Counted from the first letter of the stretch, positions 17,492-25,195 are shown. The stretch is DNA of 32,938 bases from CAYZUC01 sp964481705 (GCA_964481705.1 CAYZUC010000023.1:1-32938), one strand, 5' to 3'. Notes: generated by a model from the sequence alone, not told the origin. Program-made: numbers and translations.

Positions 17492-18985
17492 CTACCCAAA
17501 CATTGCTAAACCACTAATAATCGCATCTGCAATCGGCTTGGAGAAAATTCCAAGAATCAGGTTTAGTATAATAAAAAGTAATATGGAGGTCACCATTGTG
17601 ACCGCCGGACGATAATTCTTATCGGCATATTGTTCATTACGTGGCGTATAAATGGAGATAACCGCACGAATGAAATAGATCGCGTTCAAAATTGTACTGA
17701 TTGCCAGTGTAACCATAGCAATCTCCATTTTGGTATTCCCACCGGTGAGTGCTGCTTCCGCGAAATAAACCTTAGAAGTAAAACCTGCAAACAACGGTAT
17801 ACCTACCATGGAAAATGCTCCTACCGTAAAACCAAGTCCAGCAATCTTGTTTCGATAACCAGAGCCCTTCAGGTCGGTAAAGTCCTTACTTCCTGCACTT
17901 ACCTCGCTCAAACCACTTGCAGATATGAACAGCATGGATTTTGACGCTGCATGCGAAAGCATGTGGAAGACTGCTGCCATCATTCCCGCAGCATTACCAA
18001 TACCAATACCCATATAAATATATCCGATTTGTGCCACAGACGAGAAAGCAATTAGTCTTCTGACATCATGCTGACGAATTGCAGACAGTGAGCCCATAAT
18101 CATACCAACAATACCGAATAGAAACAGAATATTGGTAATCCTGTAATCAACCATAATATTCAAACCAATAACACGATAGAAAATCTTGATGAGCAGAAAA
18201 ATGTATCCCTTACTTACTAAGGATGACAAAATCGCACTGGAAGAAGCAGTCGAATAGCCATAGGCATCCGGAAGCCAGGAATGAAAAGGATAAAGTGCGC
18301 TCTTAATTGCAAGACCTACACTCATGAATCCGATGACAACGGTAAGCGGTATGGTATACTCTCCCTTCGCTACAATCTCTGCAACACTCATCTGTATATT
18401 TGACATCAACAGATGGCCGGTCAAATCATAAATCATACAGATACTCATCAACAAAAGACCGGAACCAAGAAGACTCATAATCATATATTTTGTTGCTGCT
18501 ACCATCGTATGCCCATTGGTACGAATCATAATCAGCGCACAGGCAGCTATTGTATTGATCTCTACAAAAACGTATGCAGTAAATAAATCATTGGTATAAA
18601 TCAATGCCATCAAGGAAGCCAGCATCAAATCTACCATAATGAAGTACAGACTCATTCTCGAGGGTTCAATATCTTTCTCAAGAGCTTTCATGCCTCCCAG
18701 AAGAGACAGCATCATAATAACGCAGAAAAACAATGCCATTAACGCCTCGAGAACTCCACATCGAAGTTCATTGCCCCACGGTGCAGGAAATTTTCCCATA
18801 ACATAGATAAATGAGGTTCCGGTTTTTAGCGTAAATCCTAACAGACAGGTTGACATAATTCCAACTGTTCCAATTAGCAAAATGGACAATCGTTTCGCCG
18901 CTCTTCCACTCAGTGCTGAGGATACAATACCGGAAGCAAGACAGAAGATGATGCTGAATGGCATGAAATTTTGTATGAATTCCAT
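17492..18985 (-). CDS. mrpD: MrpD/NuoN-like antiporter subunit (first of four)
   Basis: A 497-residue polytopic subunit following directly after mrpC, the position of mrpD in canonical Mrp operons. The N-terminal region GKFPAPWGNELRCG matches the MrpD/NuoN style (PAPxGIEL-like) rather than the NuoM style of the other three. Glu142 (YVFVEINTI), Lys228 (GLAIKSALYPFHSWLPDAY), a helix 8 lysine (SLVSKGYIF), a lysine in HAASKSMLF and the helix 12 lysine (GFTSKVYFA) are all kept. The HSWLPDAYGYSTASSSAILSS loop resembles MrpD. The start codon abuts the mrpC stop, and its GGGAGG ribosome site lies in the mrpC coding end, so the two are coupled. Confidence 0.88.
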   Translation of the reverse strand: MEFIQNFMPFSIIFCLASGIVSSALSGRAAKRLSILLIGTVGIMSTCLLGFTLKTGTSFIYVMGKFPAPWGNELRCGVLEALMALFFCVIMMLSLLGGMKALEKDIEPSRMSLYFIMVDLMLASLMALIYTNDLFTAYVFVEINTIAACALIMIRTNGHTMVAATKYMIMSLLGSGLLLMSICMIYDLTGHLLMSNIQMSVAEIVAKGEYTIPLTVVIGFMSVGLAIKSALYPFHSWLPDAYGYSTASSSAILSSLVSKGYIFLLIKIFYRVIGLNIMVDYRITNILFLFGIVGMIMGSLSAIRQHDVRRLIAFSSVAQIGYIYMGIGIGNAAGMMAAVFHMLSHAASKSMLFISASGLSEVSAGSKDFTDLKGSGYRNKIAGLGFTVGAFSMVGIPLFAGFTSKVYFAEAALTGGNTKMEIAMVTLAISTILNAIYFIRAVISIYTPRNEQYADKNYRPAVTMVTSILLFIILNLILGIFSKPIADAIISGLAMFG

Positions 18986-19363
18986 CTACATATCCTCCCT
19001 TTTTGCTCTCATGGATATTACATCGATATTTAGCGTATGATAGCGTCGGTATAAACGAACCGTCAGTGCCAGCATAAGCGCAGTAACACTCACCGACACT
19101 ACAATACCGGTCAAAACCAGTCCGGCCGGAATCGGGTTAATATATGCCTCTACGCTCTGCACGCCATCCACTATTATGGGAGCCTTTCTTCCAACAATAT
19201 AACCTTTGGAGGCCAGAAACAAATAGATTGCGGTATCCATGATATTGAATCCCATAATCTTCTTAATCATATTCTTATGGAGCATCAACGTCGTAAATCC
19301 AATGGCAAAGAGAACCATTGCGACTGTTTCATAATAATTCGTAAATAAATTTGGGCCCATCAT
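18986..19363 (-). CDS. mrpC: MrpC/NuoK-like subunit
   Basis: A 125-residue protein with three transmembrane helices, the MrpC/MnhC (NuoK-like) subunit that links the antiporter subunits to the small Mrp subunits. The diagnostic stretch is INPIPAGLVLTGIVVSVSVT, the third helix, corresponding to DPLPQALVLTAIVI in typical MrpC. The frame is open 10 codons further upstream, but AGGAGGT lies eight bases before the ATG at 19363, which also sits just after the stop of the MrpB fusion gene. A second ATG follows immediately. The helix 2 segment GFNIMDTAIYLFL replaces the usual GLNLLSNAVNLLL, keeping the fold but with an aspartate in place. Confidence 0.87.
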   Translation of the reverse strand: MMGPNLFTNYYETVAMVLFAIGFTTLMLHKNMIKKIMGFNIMDTAIYLFLASKGYIVGRKAPIIVDGVQSVEAYINPIPAGLVLTGIVVSVSVTALMLALTVRLYRRYHTLNIDVISMRAKREDM

Positions 19364-19364
19364 T

Positions 19365-20339
19365 TTACAGACCTCCTTTTCGAAACAAAGCATAGAATGC
19401 GTACATCGTACACGCTACCTCGGTTCCAACAAAAATATTAATAAAAAGGATCAAGCCACTGGAAAGAATCGCACCTGGTGTCCCAAGTGGTATATGATTT
19501 TCAAATCCATTCGCACCCATGTAGAAATAGTACGACAGACTGACTACATAAAAACAAAGTGCACTGACCTTAGCCACCTTGTAGACCTTCTCATTAAAGA
19601 ATCTCTGTGTCTTCTTGAAACCAAACGCACTCACATAGAGAATGATACCAGCACCAATGACTGCTCCTCCTGAGAAACCGCCTCCGGGAGAAAGATGACC
19701 GTTCAGAATAACATAGATTCCAAAAATCATTACAATCGGAACAAGCACAGTCGCAACCTTTTGTAAAATCAAATCGTTTTTTGGCTCAAAATTACGGTCG
19801 TTGACATCCGCATTGTTCTTTGCTTTTTCCTCCGTCACCATTAAGAGAATCATAACGCAGCTCGCAGCAATGAATAATACATGTGTCTCGCCCATCGTAT
19901 CAAAGCCTCTGTAATTCAGGATTAAGCCTGTTACAATATTTACGGTTCCGGTCTCCTGAAGTCCATGTTCAATATAACGGGCTGTGACTTCGTTATTGAT
20001 TGGATTGTTAGGATTACCGAATTCCGGCAAGTAAGAAACGGTAACAAAAAGAAGGAATATAATCACTGCGCATACCGCAATCGCCAACACAGTATAAAAA
20101 CGGTTAAACATCTCAATTCCTCTGTGTTGAGCATAGTTATCATAACGTTTCTTCAATTCTTCATTATCCATCATTTGCTGTTTGTACAGCCACTCATCCC
20201 AGGACTCCGTCACGTGTTCATGTTCCTTGTCCTTTGGTACGCTCTCCTGCTCCGTTGTAGCAGGACTGTCTGTCCCATTTACGAAGTTCTCAATTGCACC
20301 GTAAAGAGTCTTATCATAATCAATCCTCTTTTTGCTCAT
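19365..20339 (-). CDS. mrpB: MbhE-MrpB fusion subunit
   Basis: A 324-residue protein. Residues 1-80 are charged and hydrophilic, without a recognised domain. A helix follows, then an MbhE-like part with RGFDTMGETHVLFIAA, which in canonical Mrp lies near the C-terminus of MrpA. The last 130 residues are a MnhB domain: LILQKVATVLVPIVMIFGIY, then HLSPGGGFSGGAVIGAG, the most conserved MrpB motif, and a final GTEVACTMYAF helix. So part of MrpA is fused to MrpB, as in the MBH arrangement. The ATG at 20339 has GAGGAGG six bases upstream and overlaps the DUF4040 gene by 20 bases. Database names such as membrane-bound hydrogenase subunit E would refer to this homology, not to hydrogenase activity. Confidence 0.85.
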   Translation of the reverse strand: MSKKRIDYDKTLYGAIENFVNGTDSPATTEQESVPKDKEHEHVTESWDEWLYKQQMMDNEELKKRYDNYAQHRGIEMFNRFYTVLAIAVCAVIIFLLFVTVSYLPEFGNPNNPINNEVTARYIEHGLQETGTVNIVTGLILNYRGFDTMGETHVLFIAASCVMILLMVTEEKAKNNADVNDRNFEPKNDLILQKVATVLVPIVMIFGIYVILNGHLSPGGGFSGGAVIGAGIILYVSAFGFKKTQRFFNEKVYKVAKVSALCFYVVSLSYYFYMGANGFENHIPLGTPGAILSSGLILFINIFVGTEVACTMYAFYALFRKGGL

Positions 20340-20583
20340 GGTAATCCTCCTCAATTGCACGGATCTTCTTTAGTGTTACAAAGAATAGAACACTGGTGAT
20401 TCCTGCTCCAACAGCTGCTTCGGTAATCGCCAGATCCGGAGATTCCAGAATAATCCAGATAATACACATAACAGAGCTATATGCCATAAAAATAACAATG
20501 GAAGTCAGCAGGTTCTTATGAAGGCAGGCCGCCACCGCACAAACGATAAGAAATCCTAATAATAAGAAAATAAATACGATCAT
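20320..20583 (-). CDS. DUF4040 (MbhD-like) Mrp subunit
   Basis: An 87-residue protein with three predicted helices, of the DUF4040/MbhD family. The motif ILESPDLAITEAAVGAGITSVLFF is the conserved core, with acidic residues in the membrane plane (SPDLA, TEA) thought to be part of the sodium/proton path in Mrp and MBH. In canonical Mrp this is fused near the C-terminus of MrpA; here it is a free subunit. It starts with a four-base ATGA overlap with mrpG, and its end overlaps the next gene, so translation is likely coupled through this part of the operon. Confidence 0.88.
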   Translation of the reverse strand: MIVFIFLLLGFLIVCAVAACLHKNLLTSIVIFMAYSSVMCIIWIILESPDLAITEAAVGAGITSVLFFVTLKKIRAIEEDYHEQKED

Positions 20584-20903
20584 TCTTCATGCACCTCACA
20601 TTCTCTATGAACTGCCGTCTCGTCAATCGTAACCTCCATACGGCTCAACACATGAGAGGACACGGAGGAAGCCATCCATAAAAACATCAAAACCAAGAAG
20701 AGCTTCAAGGTAAACAGCGTAAAACCGCTTATTAGCGCAAGTCCTATTGTAATGAGCAAAAGAGCTAACGTATCTCCAATAGCAGCTGCATGCATACGAT
20801 TTAAAACAAATCGAAATTTATAAATTCCAAACACAGCAATCCCTTCCATGATAATTCCACCCAGAATACAAATTGCCGCGAATACAAAGCGTAACCATTC
20901 CAT
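20580..20903 (-). CDS. mrpG: MrpG subunit of Mrp-type antiporter
   Basis: A 107-residue protein of the MnhG/MrpG family with three transmembrane helices. Recognisable elements are an early glycine-rich first helix (ILGGIIMEGIAVFGIYKF), the RMHAAAIGDTLALLLITIGLAL segment, which is the family signature, and a third helix after FTLKLFLV. It sits between mrpF and the DUF4040 gene; the start shares one base with the mrpF stop. Together with MrpE and MrpF it forms the peripheral end of the antiporter complex, required for assembly and activity in characterised Mrp systems. Confidence 0.88.
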   Translation of the reverse strand: MEWLRFVFAAICILGGIIMEGIAVFGIYKFRFVLNRMHAAAIGDTLALLLITIGLALISGFTLFTLKLFLVLMFLWMASSVSSHVLSRMEVTIDETAVHRECEVHEE

Positions 20904-21298
20904 TATGAAATCTCTCCCTTCTGTTCTATCTCTTCTTCCACCTTCGATATACTCGCATTCGCATCCACCGAGGTATCCTTTTCCTGATTATCCTCCTTCT
21001 GATGTCTGGCCAGATTCTCACGATGAACTCCCATATACACTTTACTTAAAATCACAACTGCTAAAAAGCTGATCATCGCGTAGATAACGGAAATATCCTC
21101 CAGGTAGGTCTCATTCATCTTAACTGCCAAAATCGAGATAATCATGATGGTCATAGTTCCAATCATGTTAATCGCCATGATTCGATCTGCGATTTTGGGA
21201 CCTATTACAGCACGAATCAAAGTGAATATGATATAAATCGCAAAAAACAGAATTGCTATAATAAATAATACCTGATAAGCCTGTTCCAAACTACTCAT
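20903..21298 (-). CDS. mrpF: MrpF subunit of Mrp-type antiporter
   Basis: A 131-residue protein of the MnhF/MrpF family, with three helices in the first 85 residues: one at about 9-29, then RAVIGPKIADRIMAINMIGT, the family signature with a buried aspartate, and a third after YLEDISVIYAMISFLAVVILS. The C-terminal 45 residues are hydrophilic, acidic and probably cytoplasmic, longer than in most MrpF, where the protein ends near residue 90-95. The gene overlaps mrpE by eight bases. Confidence 0.87.
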   Translation of the reverse strand: MSSLEQAYQVLFIIAILFFAIYIIFTLIRAVIGPKIADRIMAINMIGTMTIMIISILAVKMNETYLEDISVIYAMISFLAVVILSKVYMGVHRENLARHQKEDNQEKDTSVDANASISKVEEEIEQKGEIS

Positions 21299-21776
21299 GG
21301 TTTTCTCCCTTCCTTATGAGTTCTTCCATTTTTAAAAGCTTTTTTACAAATATGGAATCCTCCATCCCTTCTGCATAATCAGAATCCAGGCAGTGAATCG
21401 TATAGACATCGTCCTCCATGGAAACCGTGATGGTGCCAGGAGTCAACGTAATCGAATTAGCCAGAATGACTCGACACAGATCCGTCTTCAATGGAGAGTG
21501 AAAATGAACAATCTGTGGTTCTACTTCAATCTTCTGATTTAAAATGAATCCGGCAGTCTGAAAATTTGCTTTGACAACTTCCCATACCAGGATAAAACCA
21601 TATTGAATCATCCTTGGCCATAATCTTACAAAAAGCCATTCTTTTTTCAAACTGTAGTCCATAAATTTGCACATAAAAAAAACCACACCTACAGAAATCA
21701 CAATTCCAAATAAAGCGATTTCCAGCGTCAGTCTGCCGTTGAAAACAAGCCATAACATAAAGAACAATAAAAACAT
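21291..21776 (-). CDS. mrpE: MrpE subunit of Mrp-type antiporter, first gene of the operon
   Basis: A 161-residue protein of the MnhE/MrpE family with two N-terminal membrane helices and a cytoplasmic domain. The conserved core is seen in VWEVVKANFQTAGFILN, followed by CRVILANSITLTPGTITVSMEDDVYTIHCLD, the typical TLTPGT signature. The length is normal. It opens a ten-gene operon whose junctions run from a 20-base overlap to a 15-base gap. GAGAGGA lies before the ATG. Upstream, only a weak promoter candidate (TTCAAC-16-TAATAT) is visible, just after the terminator of the diguanylate cyclase gene. Confidence 0.88.
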   Translation of the reverse strand: MFLLFFMLWLVFNGRLTLEIALFGIVISVGVVFFMCKFMDYSLKKEWLFVRLWPRMIQYGFILVWEVVKANFQTAGFILNQKIEVEPQIVHFHSPLKTDLCRVILANSITLTPGTITVSMEDDVYTIHCLDSDYAEGMEDSIFVKKLLKMEELIRKGENHE

Positions 21777-21846
21777 TGTTTCTTCCTCTCTTCTCAGAAT
21801 TACTACCTATATTAATATATCAGTTATAACGTTGAAATCTTAGCAC

Positions 21847-21872
21847 AAAAAAAGCGCTTATTCAAGCGCTTT
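21847..21872 (-). terminator. Intrinsic terminator of the diguanylate cyclase gene
   Basis: On the minus strand AAAGCGCTT and AAGCGCTTT pair over nine bases with a 4-base loop, followed by seven T. The left stem arm encodes the last residues (Lys-Ala-Leu) and the loop region contains the stop codon, so the terminator is built into the gene end. Confidence 0.88.
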
Positions 21873-23201
21873 ATATATTCTGAATTGATTTTTCCCGGAC
21901 TCTTTTGCTTCGTAGAGCGCAGAATCCGCATTTTTATACAGCGTATCAAAATCTTCGCCATCTCTGCCAAAATATGCTATACCAATGCTGCAGCTGATAC
22001 TCACCGACTGACCATCCTGTGTAAATGTGTGCTCAATGGCTCTATTCAGGACTCCTGCCCTCTCTTCTGTGATATTCGGGGTTGTGTGCTTCATGAACAC
22101 GAGAAATTCATCTCCACCCATCCTTCCAACATAATCGGATTCACGGAACGTCTCCTTGATAGCTCTTGCCACAAATTTGATTACTCGATCACCATATTGA
22201 TGCCCAAAGGTATCGTTAATGGATTTGAAGTTATCTGTATCAATCATCAGCATGGCGTGGCAAATACCAATATCACAATTGGATATGTAGTCTTCGATGG
22301 AAACCTGAGTGGCCACCTTATTTAAGAGTCCTGTCATACCATCCAGTTCAATTTTGGCCTTCAATGCTTCCTGTTCTGCCTTCTCCTCGGTAATCTCTTT
22401 CGCACTTCCAACAAGACGAATAACGCGGTCATTCTTATCTGCAAAGCTTGCATAGTTCAACCGATACCAGACATAATCCTCTGTCAGCAGCTTACTACGA
22501 TACTCCATAACTCCTTTGGTCGGTTCGCGCATAGCCAGACACCACATATCATAAAAGGTAGGAAAATCCTCCTCATGAATGGTTTCCTTCATCACTCCAC
22601 CGGTCAGATATGATGTAATAACCCTTCGATTGCCATCTGCATCCTTGACTGATGTTGTTACAGAATCTCGGATTGCATTGTAGTCGAACTGGATATTATC
22701 GACAGCCTCCTCTATCAGCTTGTAACGCTCTGTCTCCATATAGAGCTGTTCATTTATCTGCTGTAGCTGAGCCTGAACCAGCTTTTCCTCCGTCACATCA
22801 CTAATTACCACATAGAATTTCTCAGATCCGTCGTCTCGTTTTACCAAGCGACCCTTGTGATAAATCCACATCACATTATCCATCATGTCCTTCACACGAT
22901 AGGTAAGCTCGACGGTATCAAAAAACTTTATTTGATTTTCTATCATTTCTTTGACCTTCGAACGATCCTGCTTCATAACAAGCAGATCAAAGCAATTGTA
23001 ATAGTGCTCACGAAATTCCTCTTCGGTACATTGAAAAATGGAAAGGCATCCCGTACTTACAAAATCGAATTTCCCAGTTTGCGCATCATAGCTGAGAACA
23101 CCTCCTGGAATATTATCCAAAAGAATCTCCAGCTTCATATTTGCTTCGGCAAGTTGTTCTTGTGTTAGCCTAAGTAATTGTTTCAGATCTTCCGATGACA
23201 C
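21858..23201 (-). CDS. Diguanylate cyclase, PAS-PAS-GGDEF (GTG start)
   Basis: A 447-residue cytoplasmic enzyme making c-di-GMP from two GTP. After a short coiled segment come a PAS domain (about 25-140, ending in the VVISDVTEEK hinge), a second PAS-like domain (160-275, ending VGSAKEITEEKAE), and a GGDEF domain (285-447). The active-site motif is intact, MGGDEF at 361-366, with the metal-binding IDTDNFKSINDTFGHQYGD upstream. RESD at 353-356, five residues before GGDEF, is an intact RxxD inhibitory site, so product feedback is expected. The start is GTG, nine bases after AGGAGGA. It has its own promoter (23233-23261) and terminator and stands alone. It could supply the c-di-GMP degraded by the EAL protein 10 kb away. 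Confidence 0.93.
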   Translation of the reverse strand: MSSEDLKQLLRLTQEQLAEANMKLEILLDNIPGGVLSYDAQTGKFDFVSTGCLSIFQCTEEEFREHYYNCFDLLVMKQDRSKVKEMIENQIKFFDTVELTYRVKDMMDNVMWIYHKGRLVKRDDGSEKFYVVISDVTEEKLVQAQLQQINEQLYMETERYKLIEEAVDNIQFDYNAIRDSVTTSVKDADGNRRVITSYLTGGVMKETIHEEDFPTFYDMWCLAMREPTKGVMEYRSKLLTEDYVWYRLNYASFADKNDRVIRLVGSAKEITEEKAEQEALKAKIELDGMTGLLNKVATQVSIEDYISNCDIGICHAMLMIDTDNFKSINDTFGHQYGDRVIKFVARAIKETFRESDYVGRMGGDEFLVFMKHTTPNITEERAGVLNRAIEHTFTQDGQSVSISCSIGIAYFGRDGEDFDTLYKNADSALYEAKESGKNQFRIYKALE

Positions 23202-23232
23202 GTCGTATCCTCCTAATTCCCCACTAACTATT

Positions 23233-23261
23233 ATTGTAAACTAATCGGAAATTACTGTCAA
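23233..23261 (-). promoter_or_regulatory. Promoter of the diguanylate cyclase gene
   Basis: TTGACA, 17 bases, TACAAT on the minus strand, about 32 bases upstream of the GTG start: a near-consensus housekeeping promoter. Confidence 0.75.
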
Positions 23262-23322
23262 CGTGCGAGAAGCGCTAATTTATAATACAAATCATAGTAG
23301 TAAGATAGCACTTTCTTTCAAA

Positions 23323-23727
23323 TCAATACCTCTTAGATAGTATATAATTGATAAATGCGTACACAACTGTTTGCGCTGCTGCTACACAACAGCAGGCAAC
23401 TGTAACCATCTGTTTGTCAAGAAACATGAAAACGATTCCGACTGCTATTTCAACCAGGATTGTAATAAAAAGTGTGAATCTTCCACTCTTTTCTGCTATC
23501 ATGATCAACCGTTCTTCCTTGTGCTCAATCTGAAATTTCTTCATCATCTTTTCATTTCTAGTCATTAACAGGAACTGAATTGTCTTTGCAAGCGCCACGC
23601 CAAAAAGTCCTGCTGAGAATCCATTGATGAAATCACCATGTTCCATGTTCAAGCTGACAACAAACAGAATAACAGATATAAACATCAGAACTACCATTGT
23701 CACTATTTTCTTTTTTATTACTTTCAT
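23323..23727 (-). CDS. Small membrane protein partnered with an XRE regulator
   Basis: A 134-residue membrane protein without a domain I can name with certainty. Hydrophobic helices lie at about residues 8-26, 36-54, 81-102 and 106-129, so four spans are likely, with a charged loop (RNEKMMKKFQIEHKEERL) between the second and third. The ATG at 23727 follows GGAGAG; the frame is open 27 codons further but without a ribosome site. It follows the XRE gene by 93 bases. XRE plus small membrane protein pairs are common in Clostridia, with unknown role. A second pair is at 25243-25798. Confidence 0.75.
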   Translation of the reverse strand: MKVIKKKIVTMVVLMFISVILFVVSLNMEHGDFINGFSAGLFGVALAKTIQFLLMTRNEKMMKKFQIEHKEERLIMIAEKSGRFTLFITILVEIAVGIVFMFLDKQMVTVACCCVAAAQTVVYAFINYILSKRY

Positions 23728-23820
23728 TTTCTCTCCATTCTGAAACGTTTTACTCTGCTCTATACGAGATAAATAATCACGCTTCTGTCTAAATCTAATT
23801 AATATCACATGTTACTGTTA

Positions 23821-24018
23821 CTACATTTCTTCGTAAATAAAGATCTCCTCTATTGGCATTCTAAAGTAACGTGCAATTTTGAATGCCAACAAGATAGACG
23901 GATTGTATCGTCCATTCTCTAAGGAACCTATCGTCTGTCTGGATACTTCCAATGCATCTGCAAGTTCTTCCTGACGTATACCTCTTTCCTTACGAATCTC
24001 TTCCAAACGATTCTTCAC
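23821..24018 (-). CDS. Small XRE-family regulator (GTG start)
   Basis: A 65-residue single helix-turn-helix protein of the Cro/CI-XRE type. The HTH is RQEELADALEVSRQTIGSLENGRYNPS, followed by LAFKIARYFRMPIEEIFIYEE, the usual end of these short regulators. The frame is open for 18 more codons, but the GTG at 24018 has GGAGG seven bases upstream and gives the standard 65-residue length and the typical KNRLEEIRKERG opening. A consensus promoter and a perfect palindrome lie upstream, consistent with autorepression. The membrane protein downstream is the likely second gene of the unit. Confidence 0.9.
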   Translation of the reverse strand: MKNRLEEIRKERGIRQEELADALEVSRQTIGSLENGRYNPSILLAFKIARYFRMPIEEIFIYEEM

Positions 24019-24116
24019 AACAGTTCCTCCATTCTGAAGCGTTCTTAGAATAAATCTGTCACGCTTCTCCATTGATTCTACGGCCTACGATATCACTTTC
24101 TGCTTGCAAGTTCAGA

Positions 24117-24136
24117 ATGGAAAGTTTGCTTTCCAT
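24117..24136. promoter_or_regulatory. Candidate operator of the 23.8-kb XRE regulator
   Basis: ATGGAAAG and CTTTCCAT form a perfect palindrome with a 4-base spacer. The predicted transcription start falls at its edge. A single further CTTTCCAT lies at 24176-24183, upstream of the -35 box. Confidence 0.55.
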
Positions 24137-24142
24137 ATCATT

Positions 24143-24170
24143 ATTATAACCTCCTATTTCAAAATGTCAA
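24143..24170 (-). promoter_or_regulatory. Consensus promoter of the 23.8-kb XRE unit
   Basis: Perfect TTGACA and perfect TATAAT on the minus strand with a 16-base spacer, between the operator palindrome and a further half site. Confidence 0.75.
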
Positions 24171-24192
24171 GTATACTTTCCATAACAATGTG

Positions 24193-24221
24193 AAAAAGAG
24201 CAAGACAACCTGTCCTGCTCT
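24193..24221 (-). terminator. Intrinsic terminator after the AraC-GyrI gene
   Basis: On the minus strand AGAGCAGGACA and TGTCTTGCTCT pair over 11 bases (one G-T wobble) around a 3-base loop, followed by five T. It lies about 40 bases after the stop codon. Confidence 0.85.
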
Positions 24222-24262
24222 GATACGTTCTATATTCATAACGCGTGTTATAATATACGAAA

Positions 24263-25156
24263 TTATGCTTTCCTTTTAACCGGAACCCATATAGCACTCT
24301 CATAATCCGGTGAATCCATATCGTCCATAGAGTACCACTCAATATTTGCTCCCATAGCTATATCAAACTCTTTATTTCCCGGAAGCCATTCCTGAAAAAT
24401 CTTGGTATTCACTGATTGTAAGGCGGCTGGCATCCTTCCCACGCAGCGGAACTCTGCCCATTCCAAATCGGGAAATTCATAAATCACCATCCCCTCAGGA
24501 ATGTCTCCTCCTTTATACTCACCGGCAATCATGTAACTAAACATCCCCTGACCGCCCTCATTGTCGATACATACACCAAATTCTCCTATATTGTTCTCTT
24601 CAACTGCCTTTTCCACTTCCGTCATTGGCTTCCCATTCTGTTGGAGAGGGCCAAAATGCTTTTCCGCAATCTCTCCCCAGAACTTCGGTATCTCTGCATA
24701 GGAGTTTTCCATACTGAATTGTCGTCGAAACCCAATTACCTTAAACCCACTCTTTTTCTCAATCTGATAATCCATATCATTACCTCCTTGAATCACGATT
24801 TTAATTTTCAGAGGCAGGAATGTCTTAATTGCGGCGGTATTTTGGCGCACTTGAGAGGGTGATACCCCATGAAATCGGGTAAACGCCTTGGTGAAGCTCT
24901 CCGGAGTCTCATACCCATACTGATAAGCAAGATCAATGACCTTAGCTGATGTTGTAGACAGCTCTAGTGCTGAAAGATACAGACGCCTGCATCTTATGTA
25001 CTCCCCAACGGAATAGCCTGTCATAACACGAAATCCCTTTTGTAAGTAAAATGGGGAAATCGCCACCTCACGAGCAAGTTCATCAATATTAATCTCTTCC
25101 CTTAAGTGCCCTTCGATGTAGACAATTGACTTCTGTAACGTATCCGCCCACTCCAT
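24263..25156 (-). CDS. AraC-family regulator with GyrI-like effector domain
   Basis: A 297-residue transcription regulator. Residues 1-110 are a double helix-turn-helix AraC domain at the N-terminus: INIDELAREVAISPFYLQKGF is the first HTH, and VIDLAYQYGYETPESFTKAF with FHGVSPSQVR is the second with the family signature. Residues 122-297 are a GyrI/SHV-type effector domain (MDYQIEKKSGFKVIGFRR at its start, a run of aromatic and acidic residues, and WVPVKRKA at the end). This is the architecture of Rob/BltR-like drug- or metabolite-responsive regulators. The ATG follows AGAGGT. Its promoter region is broken by a 10-base run of N at 25186-25195. An intrinsic terminator follows. No efflux gene target is adjacent. 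Confidence 0.9.
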   Translation of the reverse strand: MEWADTLQKSIVYIEGHLREEINIDELAREVAISPFYLQKGFRVMTGYSVGEYIRCRRLYLSALELSTTSAKVIDLAYQYGYETPESFTKAFTRFHGVSPSQVRQNTAAIKTFLPLKIKIVIQGGNDMDYQIEKKSGFKVIGFRRQFSMENSYAEIPKFWGEIAEKHFGPLQQNGKPMTEVEKAVEENNIGEFGVCIDNEGGQGMFSYMIAGEYKGGDIPEGMVIYEFPDLEWAEFRCVGRMPAALQSVNTKIFQEWLPGNKEFDIAMGANIEWYSMDDMDSPDYESAIWVPVKRKA

Positions 25157-25185
25157 TCATTACCTCTTTCCTCATACTAATATGA

Positions 25186-25195
25186 NNNNNNNNNN
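25186..25195. other. Assembly gap (10 N)
   Basis: Ten unknown bases between the AraC-GyrI gene and the 25.2-kb XRE gene. The length is probably a placeholder. Whatever lies there would include part of the promoter of the AraC-GyrI gene. Confidence 0.95.

Noticed and set aside
12474..21776. A membrane-bound hydrogenase operon, as database names for MbhD/MbhE-like subunits might suggest.
   Set aside because: No NiFe large or small subunit, no CxxC nickel motif and no ferredoxin-like protein is encoded before, within or after the operon in this window.
24112..24141. A 9-codon open frame (MIWKANFPF) with AGGAGG in front, upstream of the 23.8-kb XRE gene, as a leader peptide.
   Set aside because: Its ATG lies at or before the predicted transcription start and its ribosome site falls between the -35 and -10 boxes, so it would not be in the transcript. 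The sequence is better explained by the operator palindrome.
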